A stretch of DNA of 64,000 nucleotides from Adhaeribacter aquaticus DSM 16391 (GCF_000473365.1 NZ_KI421517.1:496001-560000); one strand, 5' to 3'. Shown: positions 24,983 through 34,696, numbered from the stretch's first letter. A program made the numbers and translations. The notes: a model not told the origin generated them from the sequence alone.

Positions 24983-26653
24983 ATGTCAGAATTACTGATC
25001 TATTTATTTAAAGTAAATGTAGCATTAGTTCTCTTTTACCTCTTTTACTTGCTGGTTTTACGGCGCCTAACGTTTTATTATTTAAACAGGCTCTTCCTGG
25101 TCTTTAGTATATTATTTTCAACTAGTTATCCTTTTATTGATGTTTCGGAATTATTGAGCCAGCACCAGGAACTAACGGCCCGCCTTTATATACCTAATGC
25201 GAACTGGCAGCCTACCCAAAACGCTCCGGCAATTGCTTCGTCATTTAATTATGAGCAGGTTTTCCTTCTTTTATTTTGGGTGGGAGCTATACTTATGTTT
25301 TTGCGGCTGTTAATGCAGCTCGCCTCGCTGTACCGGATACACGCGCTCTCTAAACCGGCCAGTTACCAGAATATATTCTTCCAGCGCATACAAGAAAATA
25401 TTAATCCTTTCTCTTTTTGGCAACTAATTTACTTAAACCCTGATAACCACGAGGAAGAAGAATTATTACCCATCCTGCGCCATGAATTGATTCACCTACA
25501 GGAGTGGCACACGCTGGATGTTCTACTTGCCGAAATCAATACCATATTTTACTGGTTTAACCCGGGAGCCTGGCTTATAAAAGGTGCCATTAAACAAAAT
25601 TTGGAGTTTATAACCGACCATAAAGTACTGCAAAGCGGGCTGAATACGAAAAAATACCAATATAGCTTAATCCGGATTAGCAGCCTGGCCCAAGGCACTC
25701 CACTTGCCAATAATTTTAATTTTATAACCATAAAAACCAGAATAGCCATGATGAACAAAATGCCTAGTACCAGAGCCCATCAGCTTAAATTTCTGTTGGT
25801 CTTGCCCGTTGTGGTGGGTTTAGTTATTGCCTTTAATGGTGTAGCTCAAACTACAAACTCAGTAGATAAAAAACCTTCTCAGACAGTAAAGTCTAAACAA
25901 GCCAGGCCTGATAAATTAGTACCGCCGCCCCCAGCCCCTATGGCCCCTCCAGCACCAGCTTATCCGGAAGTTCCGGCTAATCCGCCGGCCCCGCCTGCTA
26001 TTACTGAACCCGTTACAAAACCTTCCAGAAAGAATAGTGATCAGATAACTATAGAAGTACCTATTGGGAATCAAATTATTTTAGGTAGCAAAAGCAATGC
26101 GGGCAACTCAGAGGCTACAACTCAAAGCCCTTCGGGAGATCCAATATATTTTCTGAATGGCGAAAGGATCAGCAAAAGTGAATTTAAAGCTTTAAACCCC
26201 GAAAATATCGCACAAGTTGAGGTATATAAAAATAATACTGCAACCGAAAAATTTGGGCAAGAAGCAGAGTATGGTGCAATTCTGATTTCTACAAAAACAG
26301 CTGAAAATTCAAACGAAAAAGATCTGTTTAACAACACTACAAAAGATGTTATAAAGATACAAGAGCAGCCCGCTACCATTGAAAAGCTTGCAGAAAATAG
26401 GGCTTCTGAAAATCCCATAGGAAAATTAAGCCGGCAGGATAAAGAAGACCTCCTACTACAGGAATTGAGAAGTGATAACCTTTACAGCAACGATAAGCTT
26501 TATACTTTCCGGATTACAAACTCAGCCATGTACATTAATAATCAGGAACAGCCCGAAGCTTTATTCAGAAAATACCGGAAATACCTGCCATTCCCTAACA
26601 AAAATATTCCCGGGCAATCATTTGAAGTCAAAGGCCGATTTAGGGTAAAATAA
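24983..26653 (+). CDS. BlaR1/MecR1-type M56 metallopeptidase with TonB-plug-like C-terminal domain
   Basis: 556 residues. Four membrane helices lie in the first 270 residues or so (for example YLFKVNVALVLFYLFYLLVL at the start and LLFWVGAILMFLRLLMQL). The zinc motif HELIH in PILRHELIHLQEWHTLD is at about 167-178, and a further helix near 270-288 ends the peptidase part. A proline-rich linker (VPPPPAPMAPPAPAYP) follows, then a domain with IYFLNGERISKSEFKALNP and IAQVEVYKNNTATEKFGQEA, as in TonB-dependent receptor plugs. The C-terminal 60 residues have no clear match. It forms a two-gene operon with the BlaI-type repressor. The ligand is unknown. Confidence 0.88.
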   Translation: MSELLIYLFKVNVALVLFYLFYLLVLRRLTFYYLNRLFLVFSILFSTSYPFIDVSELLSQHQELTARLYIPNANWQPTQNAPAIASSFNYEQVFLLLFWVGAILMFLRLLMQLASLYRIHALSKPASYQNIFFQRIQENINPFSFWQLIYLNPDNHEEEELLPILRHELIHLQEWHTLDVLLAEINTIFYWFNPGAWLIKGAIKQNLEFITDHKVLQSGLNTKKYQYSLIRISSLAQGTPLANNFNFITIKTRIAMMNKMPSTRAHQLKFLLVLPVVVGLVIAFNGVAQTTNSVDKKPSQTVKSKQARPDKLVPPPPAPMAPPAPAYPEVPANPPAPPAITEPVTKPSRKNSDQITIEVPIGNQIILGSKSNAGNSEATTQSPSGDPIYFLNGERISKSEFKALNPENIAQVEVYKNNTATEKFGQEAEYGAILISTKTAENSNEKDLFNNTTKDVIKIQEQPATIEKLAENRASENPIGKLSRQDKEDLLLQELRSDNLYSNDKLYTFRITNSAMYINNQEQPEALFRKYRKYLPFPNKNIPGQSFEVKGRFRVK

Positions 26654-26720
26654 TCTTTCAGTACAGGATAATAATTATTTAAAGTCTGAAATTTATATAA
26701 GTAAAATTCAAATTATAAGT

Positions 26721-26759
26721 AATAAAAAAGACTTTCCTGTTAAGAAAGTCTTTTTTATT
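26721..26759. terminator. Terminator of the BlaI-M56 operon
   Basis: Stem AATAAAAAAGACTTTC (26721-26736) with its complement at 26744-26759, then ATTTTC. It lies between the M56 gene and the convergent gene at 26765. Confidence 0.8.
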
Positions 26760-26764
26760 TTCAA

Positions 26765-27757
26765 TTATTCCGAAAGCCGGATGGTCTCCCTGAAAATGCC
26801 GGTTTCATCGTAAATATAGCTTTGCGGCTCACGCGGGTTCTTTAGGATATCGCCATAGGTAATATTCCATTTCCGCCACATTTCTTCCAGTAATTTGGCA
26901 TAAGCGGTATGCTCCCACGGATTAAAAACATCCATGGTAATATCATCCACCAGGGTATCATAAATTAAATACTCCTCACCAGTTTTAGGTCGCCGCTCAA
27001 AATATTCCGGTATAATATTTAATAAATAACCAGCGTAATACGCACGGGCTGTAAATTCAGCCATTTGGATCGGGTGCAACTTTTTATCCTTTATATCTTC
27101 CCAAACCGGGCGTAAAGCTTTTTTAACAATACCATTGTCCAGTAAACAGGCCACAATGGCTACGGGTCCTAATTTAATACTGAACATCATAGTGCTTAGT
27201 TCATCCCGGTATTCAAAAGGCGTATCGTCTTCGGTTGCATCTACTTCTAAAATAAAAATAGAGGCTGGTTCAAAATCATCAAAAACTATGGGCACCCGCA
27301 AAGCCTGCAGTAACTTAAATAACGACTGAAACTTCAGGAACATTTTCGGATTTTCGCCTACGGCATGTTCCGGTTTAATCAACGGATTCATTTCGTTTAG
27401 TAACTCCCGCACCAGGATGCCATAAAACATTTTTGTTAGCCAAAGGAACAAATCTTTTTCATCCAGCTTTCTAAATCCGGTTACTCCTTCCTGTAAAGCC
27501 ATTTCAATTTTACTTTCCAGCGGAGCCACATAATTTTCGCGACAATGCGAACAGCACGGAATGGTAAGTTCGCGGTAAGTAATAATACTTTTATCCAGTA
27601 ACAGTAATTGTTTATCAGCAAAGTTGTATTGTTTCATCAGCCAGTTTGGAAAAACCGGCGTCACATCGTCCGGCGTAATAGCCGCCCCACACAAGAAACA
27701 GGAATGGCTGTTAAAACACATTCCATCAAAAGGATCATATAAAGAAGGAAAAGACAT
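26765..27757 (-). CDS. Hypothetical zinc-cluster protein with HNH-like layout (330 aa)
   Basis: Two CxxC pairs frame the N-terminus: CFLCG (about residues 20-24) and CCSHC (about 68-72), and between them VFPNWLMKQYNF. This recalls the zinc-binding frame of HNH nuclease-type proteins, where 'EH-PxWL' sits between the cysteine pairs, but here the expected catalytic His is missing (DDVTPVFPNWL). The remaining 250 residues are alpha-helical and unrecognised (FLWLTKMFYGILVRELLNEM). The protein looks soluble. I would call it a zinc-binding protein related to HNH nucleases, with nuclease activity doubtful. A -7 box lies just upstream. Confidence 0.6.
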   Translation of the reverse strand: MSFPSLYDPFDGMCFNSHSCFLCGAAITPDDVTPVFPNWLMKQYNFADKQLLLLDKSIITYRELTIPCCSHCRENYVAPLESKIEMALQEGVTGFRKLDEKDLFLWLTKMFYGILVRELLNEMNPLIKPEHAVGENPKMFLKFQSLFKLLQALRVPIVFDDFEPASIFILEVDATEDDTPFEYRDELSTMMFSIKLGPVAIVACLLDNGIVKKALRPVWEDIKDKKLHPIQMAEFTARAYYAGYLLNIIPEYFERRPKTGEEYLIYDTLVDDITMDVFNPWEHTAYAKLLEEMWRKWNITYGDILKNPREPQSYIYDETGIFRETIRLSE

Positions 27758-27776
27758 AACAAATCAATATTTTCGG

Positions 27777-27784
27777 CAAAGATA
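27777..27784 (-). promoter_or_regulatory. -7 box of the zinc-cluster protein gene
   Basis: On the minus strand TATCTTTG matches the TAnnTTTG consensus 19 bases before the ATG at 27757. No clear -33 TTTG is seen. Confidence 0.5.
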
Positions 27785-27926
27785 AGGCAAGCAGATGGAA
27801 ATCTTTTTGGTAAATTTTTTACCGGCCCTTTATACCACAGCCTTCAAGCCTGCCGTTGTATAGAAAAGCTCTATATAGATTAGGCATGATACTTGCACCA
27901 ACCTGATCTATAATCAAAATAAAACT

Positions 27927-28637
27927 ATGAAACCCCTATTTGCTTTTGTTCTTTTTTGCTTAAGCCTTTCTGCCTTCGCCCAGGTGCAACCGGCCTTGCC
28001 TCCGTTGGTAAGTGTAACCGGATTGGGCGAGGTAAAAGTAGCACCCGACCAAATTGCTTTAAATGTAGGCATTGATGTACGGGATAAAAACTTAGAAAAC
28101 GCCCGCCGCCAAAACGACCAAAAAATTGCAGCCTTACTGAATTACTTAAAAAGAGCTGGCATTGATGCAAAAGATATTCAAACGACTAATTTGAGTGTTT
28201 ATCCAAATTATGTAGGCGAATATGGCCAAACTACTCCTGAATTCTACATGACCCAAAAATCAATTACGGTTACCATTCGGGATATTAAAAAATTTGATGA
28301 AATACTAACAGGTATATATAAAACCGGGGCCAACCGGGTAGAAGGAATAGAATACCGCACCTCGGAGTTGCAGAAACACCGCGAACAGGCCCGCAAATTA
28401 GCCGTTCAGGCGGCCAGGCAAAAAGCTATGGCCTTAACCAGCGAATTAGGCAGCAAAGTGGGCCGGGTATATGCTATTAATGAATCGGGCTCCGAAGGTT
28501 ATCCAACCCCCTTGTATCGTGGACGCGGTGCGAATAAAATGATGGAATCAGTCGCGGTAGATGCTGGTGGCCCCACTATAGCAGTAGGCCAGATTACGGT
28601 ATCGGCTTCGGTCGATGTAAGTTTTGTAATTGAGTAG
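27927..28637 (+). CDS. SIMPL-domain (DUF541) periplasmic protein
   Basis: 236 residues with a signal peptide (MKPLFAFVLFCLSLSAFAQ, cleaved after AFA). The SIMPL signature is VSVTGLGEVKVAPDQIALNV, then DIQTTNLSVYPNY and the helix REQARKLAVQAARQKAMALT, and the C-terminus ends in ITVSASVDVSFVIE. Length and order match the family. The family is linked to oxidative-stress tolerance in Escherichia coli (YggE) but the molecular action is unknown. It is a single gene followed by a terminator with the AGCCGGTA core. Confidence 0.9.
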   Translation: MKPLFAFVLFCLSLSAFAQVQPALPPLVSVTGLGEVKVAPDQIALNVGIDVRDKNLENARRQNDQKIAALLNYLKRAGIDAKDIQTTNLSVYPNYVGEYGQTTPEFYMTQKSITVTIRDIKKFDEILTGIYKTGANRVEGIEYRTSELQKHREQARKLAVQAARQKAMALTSELGSKVGRVYAINESGSEGYPTPLYRGRGANKMMESVAVDAGGPTIAVGQITVSASVDVSFVIE

Positions 28638-28673
28638 CTTGTTTTATTTTTGTTTTTATTGTTTGTGAGGATT

Positions 28674-28698
28674 AGCCGGTATTGGAACAGTACCGGCT
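28674..28698 (+). terminator. Terminator with AGCCGGTA core
   Basis: AGCCGGTA (28674-28681) and TACCGGCT (28691-28698) around a nine-base loop, then a T-run. It follows the SIMPL gene. Confidence 0.75.
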
Positions 28699-28759
28699 TT
28701 TTTTATTTAGTTTATGCATAAATCTAATAACTTAGTACGCACCTCTTAATTAAGCAACT

Positions 28760-30457
28760 ATGAAAAATATTTGGTTTGCAGCAGTTTTAGCTGGATTACT
28801 GACTAGCTGCAACGAAAATTCCCGACAGGTAGGCCAAGCAGAAACCGATGCTCAGAAGAACCGCTTTCCCGCTGAAGTAATAGCCGCCCTAACTCAAATA
28901 GATACTACTGATTTATTAAAGCATACCAGCATATTGGCTTCAGACGCCTTTGAAGGTCGTGCCCCCGGTACTCCCGGTGAGGACTCTACCGTAACTTACC
29001 TGACACGACAGTTTACCCGTTTGGGCTTACAACCTGGTAACCCGGATGGCACTTACATTCAAAATGTTCCTCTAGTGGGGTATACCTCCCTGCCGACGGC
29101 TTCTTTTACGGCCGGAAATATAAAAATAAACTTACAACCGGCTACCAATTATGTGGCCACATCCCGCCAATTTATCCCGGATATTAAAGTCACTAACTCC
29201 GATATGGTATTTGTAGGGTATGGCATTGTAGCCCCTGAATACGGCTGGGATGATTATAAAGGATTGGATGTAAAAGGCAAAACCATTGTGATGCTGATTA
29301 ACGATCCGCAGATTCCCGACCCGCAGGATACTTCTAAACTTGATCAAAAAATGTTCAACGGCCGGGCCATGACTTACTACGGCCGCTGGACTTACAAATA
29401 CGAAATAGCAGCCCAGAAAGGAGCGGCAGCGGCCATTATTATCCATGAAACCGGACCGGCTGGGTATCCTTTTGAAGTAGTATCGGGTAGCTGGAGCAGT
29501 GAAAATTTTGACATTAACAACGAAAACAAAAATATGGACCGCGCTAAGGTGGAGTCCTGGATTTCATTGGATAAAGCCAAAGAATTATTTGCAGCTACCG
29601 GTAAAGATTTTGATACCCTTAAAAAACAGGCGCAAAATAAATCCTTTAAACCCGTTCCTTTAGGTGCTAAAGCTAATTTTACAATCAAAAATAAGCTACG
29701 CGAAATTCAATCCCGAAATATTATTGCTAAACTGGAAGGCTCCGATCCACAACTTAAAAATGAGTATGTTATTTACTCTGCCCATTGGGACCATTTAGGA
29801 AAAGACCCGCAACTAAAAGGTGATAATATTTTTAATGGCGCCATAGATAATGCTACCGGTACAGCCGGATTACTAGAACTAGCACAAGCCTTTACCAGCT
29901 TGCCCCAGAAACCTAAACGTTCGGTTTTGTTCCTGGCTGTTACCGGCGAAGAACAAGGCTTATTGGGTTCCAAGCATTATGCCACGCATCCCCTTTACCC
30001 ACTAAATAAAACGTTGGCCAATATTAATATGGATGCTTTAAATGGGTTTGGCCGGACCAAAGATATTGTGGTTGTGGGTTACGGCAACTCTACCTTGGAT
30101 GACTTATTAGCCAAAGCAGCCGCTACCCAAAACCGCAGAATTGCTCCTGAGCCAACCCCGGAAAAAGGATTCTTTTACCGCTCCGACCACTTTGAATTTG
30201 CAAAAGAAGGGGTACCTGCCTTATATGCAGAATCAGGAACAGAATCAGTAGACAAGGGCGCTGATTATATGGAAAAGAAAGCCGCTGAATATACTGAAAA
30301 CAATTACCACAAAGTAACCGACGAAGTAAACCCAGATTGGGATTTATCGGGTGCGGTAGAAGATTTACAGCTTTACTTTATGGTTGGCTATGACGTGTTG
30401 CAGGGAAATAAATGGCCGCAATGGAAACCAGGCACCGAGTTTAAAGCCAAACGCTAA
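28760..30457 (+). CDS. M28 family metallopeptidase lipoprotein with PA domain
   Basis: 565 residues. The signal peptide ends in a lipobox (AGLLTSCNE), so the protein is lipid-anchored. A PA domain lies at about 140-310 between the start and the main catalytic halves. M28 ligands: His/Asp in [13 protein letters not shown], Asp in [17 protein letters not shown], the Glu pair in [15 protein letters not shown], Asp in [11 protein letters not shown], and His in [16 protein letters not shown]. This is a complete zinc aminopeptidase site. It is larger than the M28 protein at 20619 because of the PA insert. It probably degrades peptides on the cell surface or in the periplasm. Transcription unit of one gene. 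Confidence 0.93.
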   Translation: MKNIWFAAVLAGLLTSCNENSRQVGQAETDAQKNRFPAEVIAALTQIDTTDLLKHTSILASDAFEGRAPGTPGEDSTVTYLTRQFTRLGLQPGNPDGTYIQNVPLVGYTSLPTASFTAGNIKINLQPATNYVATSRQFIPDIKVTNSDMVFVGYGIVAPEYGWDDYKGLDVKGKTIVMLINDPQIPDPQDTSKLDQKMFNGRAMTYYGRWTYKYEIAAQKGAAAAIIIHETGPAGYPFEVVSGSWSSENFDINNENKNMDRAKVESWISLDKAKELFAATGKDFDTLKKQAQNKSFKPVPLGAKANFTIKNKLREIQSRNIIAKLEGSDPQLKNEYVIYSAHWDHLGKDPQLKGDNIFNGAIDNATGTAGLLELAQAFTSLPQKPKRSVLFLAVTGEEQGLLGSKHYATHPLYPLNKTLANINMDALNGFGRTKDIVVVGYGNSTLDDLLAKAAATQNRRIAPEPTPEKGFFYRSDHFEFAKEGVPALYAESGTESVDKGADYMEKKAAEYTENNYHKVTDEVNPDWDLSGAVEDLQLYFMVGYDVLQGNKWPQWKPGTEFKAKR

Positions 30458-30480
30458 CAGATGCTGCAATAAGGTAGTTA

Positions 30481-30521
30481 AAAAATAAAGCCTGAGTTTA
30501 CTTAACTCAGGCTTTATTTTT
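30481..30521. terminator. Bidirectional hairpin terminator
   Basis: Perfect 18-bp stem at 30481-30498 and 30504-30521, core AAAGCCTGAGTT, five-base loop, T-runs on both strands; between the M28 gene and the aldo/keto reductase. Confidence 0.85.
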
Positions 30522-30527
30522 AGGCAT

Positions 30528-31475
30528 TTAATAGGCACTTGCCCGGGCTAACTTTTCAATGGTGGCATTATCCAGTTTAAGCTCCGCCGCCTTAATTAAA
30601 GATTGCAATTGCCCTAAACTGGTGGCACTGGCAATAGGCGCGGTTATGCTGGGACGGGCAATTAACCAGGCCAGCGAAACACTTGCCGGATCGGAGTTAT
30701 AATCTTCGGCAACCTCGTCTAAGGCCTGTAATATCCGGAAACCTCGTTCATTTAAATATTTTTTAACCCCTCCACCCCGCTGGCTTTTGCTTAAGTCGTT
30801 CTCGGAGCGGTATTTACCGGTTAAAAATCCACTTGCTAAGGAAAAGTAACTAATCACACCAATGTTATTCTCCAGGCAAAGCGGTTCCAGTTCTTTTTCG
30901 TATTCTTCCCGGTCGTACAGATTGTATTCTGGCTGTAAAGTTTCGTAACGCGGCAATCCTGTTTGGCTTAATTCAATTGCCTGGTTTAACCGCTCAGGAC
31001 TAAAATTAGAAGCACCAATAGCCCGTACTTTGCCTTCTTTTATGAGTTGGGCGTATGCCTCCAGAGTTTCTTCTATAGGTGTATCCAAGTCATCGTAGTG
31101 CGATTGATACAAATCAATATAATCTGTTCGCAGGCGTTGCAACGACTCTTCCACTGCCTGGAGTATATAGTGCTTTTTAAGAACCTTGTGGCCCTGCCCC
31201 ATGTCGCTGCCTACTTTGGTCGCAATTATTATTTTATCGCGGTTGCTCCGCTGCTTTACCCAATTTCCTATTATGGTTTCGGACTCGCCGCCTTTGTTTC
31301 CCGGCACCCAGGAAGAGTAAGAATTAGCCGTATCTATGAAATTAAAACCAGCCTCTATAAAAGCATCTAATAAGGTAAAAGAATTTGCTTCATCTACTGT
31401 CCAGCCAAAAACATTGCCTCCAAATGCCAGAGGTGCTACTTCTAAACCAGAATTTCCTAACTTTCTTTTTTCCAT
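30528..31475 (-). CDS. Aldo/keto reductase
   Basis: 315 residues with the complete family layout. FNFIDTANSYSSW supplies the catalytic Asp and Tyr, DKIIIATKVGSDMGQG the lysine, and YIDLYQSHYDDLDTP the histidine. KVRAIGASNFSPERL and the C-terminal SVSLAWLIARPSITAPIASA form the NADPH-binding part. It reduces aldehydes or sugars with NADPH; the substrate is not predictable. A second aldo/keto reductase (34697-35737) lies 3 kb away and is not closely related. It ends at a bidirectional terminator. Confidence 0.92.
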   Translation of the reverse strand: MEKRKLGNSGLEVAPLAFGGNVFGWTVDEANSFTLLDAFIEAGFNFIDTANSYSSWVPGNKGGESETIIGNWVKQRSNRDKIIIATKVGSDMGQGHKVLKKHYILQAVEESLQRLRTDYIDLYQSHYDDLDTPIEETLEAYAQLIKEGKVRAIGASNFSPERLNQAIELSQTGLPRYETLQPEYNLYDREEYEKELEPLCLENNIGVISYFSLASGFLTGKYRSENDLSKSQRGGGVKKYLNERGFRILQALDEVAEDYNSDPASVSLAWLIARPSITAPIASATSLGQLQSLIKAAELKLDNATIEKLARASAY

Positions 31476-31606
31476 TTAAATTTAATTTTGGAGTTTAGTT
31501 AACACCATACCTGCTACTTACAAGAAAGTTTCGTTTGATAATTTGGCTGGCGCCACCAATTATAATCTTAGGTAATAAACTTATATTCAGGGCACTATAA
31601 GCAAAA

Positions 31607-31632
31607 AACCTCCTCTTTTAAGGGAGGAGGTT
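31607..31632 (-). terminator. Terminator of pyrC
   Basis: AACCTCCTC (31607-31615) pairs with GAGGAGGTT (31624-31632); on the minus strand it is followed by TTTT. It lies about 70 bases beyond the pyrC stop. Confidence 0.7.
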
Positions 31633-31698
31633 CAATATTGTTTACCAGAAATTTTAAAATGATTACATCCAGTACTCTTAATACAAAACTAATTTGTA

Positions 31699-33033
31699 TT
31701 AACGCTCGAAGGATAAGCGTTGCCCCATCTGCGCCTCGTTAAACTCACCGTTTGCATAAGCTAAATGGCCGGAAACAAATGTATGGGTTACTACTGAATA
31801 AAAGGTCTTGCCTTCAAAAGGCGACCAGCCACATTTGTAAAGCACATTTTCTTTAGATACGGTTTGTTCTTTGTCTAAATCTACCAAAACTAAATCAGCC
31901 CAATAACCTTCGCGTAAATATCCGCGCCCTTCTATCTGGAAACAAATAGCTGGTGCATGGCTCATTTTTTCTACCACCCGCTCTAAAGAAATTTTTCCTT
32001 CTTTAAAAAACTCCAGCATTACCGGCAATGCATGCTGTACCAAAGGCAAACCCGAAGGAGCTTTCTTATATAAATTCTGCTTTTCTTCCCAGGTATGCGG
32101 GGCATGGTCGGTAGCAATTATATCTAACTTATTGTCTAGTAAGGCGGCTAGCAGAGCTGCTTTATGCCGCTTTTCTTTGATAGCCGGATTACATTTAATT
32201 TGAGCACCTAATGTTGCATAATCATCTTTATCAAAATAAAGATGATGCACACAAACTTCCGATGTAATTCTTTTTTCCGCCAGCGGAATATCGTTACGGA
32301 ATAATTCTAGTTCTTCTTCCGTAGAAATATGCAGAATATGTAACCGCGTATTATTTTCTTTGGCTAAAGCAATTGCCATGTTTGAAGATTTATAACAAGC
32401 TTCTTCGTCCCGAATTTCCGGGTGGCAATGCATAGGAATATCCTCCCCGTATTTCTCGTCGTATATTTTTTGGTTCCGCCGAATGGTTTCCTCATCCTCA
32501 CAATGTACCGCAATCAACATAGGTGCTTCCCGGAATATCCGCCCCAGGGTTTCCTGGTTATCTACCAGCATATTACCGGTAGAAGAGCCCATAAATATTT
32601 TGATACCACAAACGGTTTTAGGATCAGTTTTCAACACCTCCTCCAGGTTATCGTTGGTGGCACCCATAAAGAAGGAGTGGTTGGCTAAGGAGGTGCTGGC
32701 CCCAACCGCATATTTATCCGCCAGTAATTCCTGGGTAGTAGCATTGGGTACGGTATTAGGCATTTCCATAAAAGTAGTAACCCCACCTGCTACCGCTGCC
32801 CGCGATTCTGTAAAAATATTAGCTTTATGTGTTAACCCTGGCTCCCGGAAATGCACCTGATCGTCAATTACTCCAGGTAATAAATATTTTCCGGTAGCAT
32901 CTATTACCTCATCAGCAGGCAAATCTATACTGGGAGCAATACGTTCTATCCGCCCATTTCTTACATAAACATCACTGGCAAATATTTGGCCTTCGTTTAC
33001 TAATTGCGCGTTTTTGATGAGGTAGGTTTTCAT
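31699..33033 (-). CDS. pyrC: Dihydroorotase
   Basis: 444 residues, the class I size. It converts carbamoyl aspartate to dihydroorotate in pyrimidine synthesis. The metal motif is LLPGVIDDQVHFREPGLTHK, where the usual first His of the HxH pair is Gln (about Q59, H61). The candidate carbamylated lysine is in GIKIFMGSSTGNM (about K145). Further ligands are His in LIAVHCEDE and LHILHIS, and Asp in IATDHAPHTWEEK. I recall the DDQVH form as normal for Bacteroidota dihydroorotases, so the enzyme is probably active with an altered metal site. The gene is a single unit with its own terminator. Confidence 0.93.
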   Translation of the reverse strand: MKTYLIKNAQLVNEGQIFASDVYVRNGRIERIAPSIDLPADEVIDATGKYLLPGVIDDQVHFREPGLTHKANIFTESRAAVAGGVTTFMEMPNTVPNATTQELLADKYAVGASTSLANHSFFMGATNDNLEEVLKTDPKTVCGIKIFMGSSTGNMLVDNQETLGRIFREAPMLIAVHCEDEETIRRNQKIYDEKYGEDIPMHCHPEIRDEEACYKSSNMAIALAKENNTRLHILHISTEEELELFRNDIPLAEKRITSEVCVHHLYFDKDDYATLGAQIKCNPAIKEKRHKAALLAALLDNKLDIIATDHAPHTWEEKQNLYKKAPSGLPLVQHALPVMLEFFKEGKISLERVVEKMSHAPAICFQIEGRGYLREGYWADLVLVDLDKEQTVSKENVLYKCGWSPFEGKTFYSVVTHTFVSGHLAYANGEFNEAQMGQRLSFER

Positions 33034-33171
33034 TTCTGAGTATCTGAATTTTAATGGTTAACGACAAGGATTATTTAATATATACTCCTTAAAAAATAAG
33101 TCCAAAAGGCAAAGCACGGAAAGAAGTAGTAACAAAACAAGTTTAAACCTAACGGCTTAGCGCTAAAAACG

Positions 33172-33179
33172 TACCTTTG
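33172..33179 (+). promoter_or_regulatory. -7 box of the DEAD-box helicase gene
   Basis: TACCTTTG matches the TAnnTTTG consensus 17 bases before the ATG at 33197; the upstream -33 box is unclear. Confidence 0.55.
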
Positions 33180-33196
33180 TATAAAATAATACCAGC

Positions 33197-34534
33197 ATGG
33201 CCACAACTTTTGAAGATTTTAAATTAAATAAACAATTACTTAATGCCGTTACCGAGGCCGGCTTCACTACTCCTACGCCGGTGCAGGAGAAAACTATACC
33301 GTTGGCTTTAGCCGGGCACGATGTATTAGGTATTGCCCAGACCGGTACCGGTAAAACAGCAGCTTATGTATTACCGCTGCTCATGAAGGTTAAATTTGCT
33401 CAGGGCACAAATCCACGCGCTTTAATCCTGTGCCCTACCCGGGAACTTGCTATGCAAATAGAAGAAAACATTAAGGTGTTAGGCAAATATACTGACATTC
33501 GTTTTTTATCGATTTATGGAGGTGTTGGGCCCAAAACTCAGATTGAACACATTAAAAAAGGGATTGATATATTAATAGCTACACCAGGCCGCCTGATGGA
33601 AGTATACCTGAAAGGCGATTTGGTTTTGAAAGAGCTTAAAACATTAGTACTGGACGAAGCGGACAAAATGATGGACATGGGATTCATGCCTCAAATTCGC
33701 CGGATATTAGAAGTTATTCCGCGTAAGCGTCAGAACCTGTTATTCTCAGCTACTATGCAGGAGCGGGTAGAAAAACTTTCCGAAGAGTTTCTGGAATTCC
33801 CCATGAAAATAGAAATAACCCCTTCGGCCACCCCGGTAGAAACCGTGTCGCAGGTACTTTACGAGGTGCCTAACCTGCCAACCAAAATAAACCTGTTGGC
33901 CTATTTACTCCGCGACCAGGAGCAATTTACCCGGGTAATGATTTTTACCAAGAGCAAAAAAAATGCAGAAAATGTATTTAAGTTTCTGGAGAGAAAGATT
34001 CAGGGTGATGTTCGGGTAATTCATGGCAATAAAGGTCAGAACACCCGCATAAATGCTATGGAAGCTTTCAAAAGTGGGGAGGTGCGCTTTTTAGTGGCTA
34101 CAGATGTGGCTGCCCGTGGTATAGATATTTCGGATGTGAGCCACGTAATTAATTTTGATGTACCTATGATCTATGAAGATTATGTGCACCGGATTGGTCG
34201 TACAGGGCGGGCATTAAAAGAAGGAGCTTCTATAACATTTGCAAATGAAGCCGAAATGCATCATATCCGCGAAATAGAGAAAATCATAAAGATGCAGATT
34301 CCGCAGGCAACATTTCCGGAAGAAATAACCGTAGCTACAACTGGTTTTGAAGAGAAACAAGACATTGCTAAAGAAATAGATAACCAGAAACGGAAAGCCG
34401 ACCCTAACTTTAAAGGTGCTTTTCATGATAAAAAAGAAACACTGCGTGAAGGGGTAATAGATAAACGTACTGGCCGACCATTTGAAGAGAAAAAACCAAC
34501 TAAAATCCGTGGCTTCCGCAGAAATAAATCTTAA
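33197..34534 (+). CDS. DEAD-box RNA helicase, RhlE-like
   Basis: 445 residues: two RecA-like domains with all main motifs and a short basic tail. Q motif TPVQEKTIPLAL, Walker A AQTGTGKTAAYVL, PTRELAMQ, TPGRLMEVY, DEADKMMDMGF, SAT, and the second-domain VATDVAARGIDISDVSHVIN and HRIGRTGRALKEG. The tail (IRGFRRNKS) is basic and may bind RNA. It unwinds RNA duplexes in ribosome assembly or mRNA turnover; the exact paralogue cannot be named. It is a single gene with a clear terminator and a near-consensus -7 box. Confidence 0.93.
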   Translation: MATTFEDFKLNKQLLNAVTEAGFTTPTPVQEKTIPLALAGHDVLGIAQTGTGKTAAYVLPLLMKVKFAQGTNPRALILCPTRELAMQIEENIKVLGKYTDIRFLSIYGGVGPKTQIEHIKKGIDILIATPGRLMEVYLKGDLVLKELKTLVLDEADKMMDMGFMPQIRRILEVIPRKRQNLLFSATMQERVEKLSEEFLEFPMKIEITPSATPVETVSQVLYEVPNLPTKINLLAYLLRDQEQFTRVMIFTKSKKNAENVFKFLERKIQGDVRVIHGNKGQNTRINAMEAFKSGEVRFLVATDVAARGIDISDVSHVINFDVPMIYEDYVHRIGRTGRALKEGASITFANEAEMHHIREIEKIIKMQIPQATFPEEITVATTGFEEKQDIAKEIDNQKRKADPNFKGAFHDKKETLREGVIDKRTGRPFEEKKPTKIRGFRRNKS

Positions 34535-34630
34535 TTTTTTATCAAATAGCTAATTTATGTTGCTGAAGACCTTGAAAGGCAAGGGTTTTCAAAAAGTTAT
34601 TCTGATGCCAGCCTGATCCTGCATAAAAAG

Positions 34631-34675
34631 AAGAGGTGGAGTTATCTTATTGGTTATAGATAAACTCCACCTCTT
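34631..34675 (+). terminator. Terminator of the helicase gene
   Basis: AAGAGGTGGAGTT (34631-34643) pairs with its complement (34663-34675) and is followed by a T-run. Confidence 0.8.
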
Positions 34676-34696
34676 TTTTTTATAATTAAAGTACCT

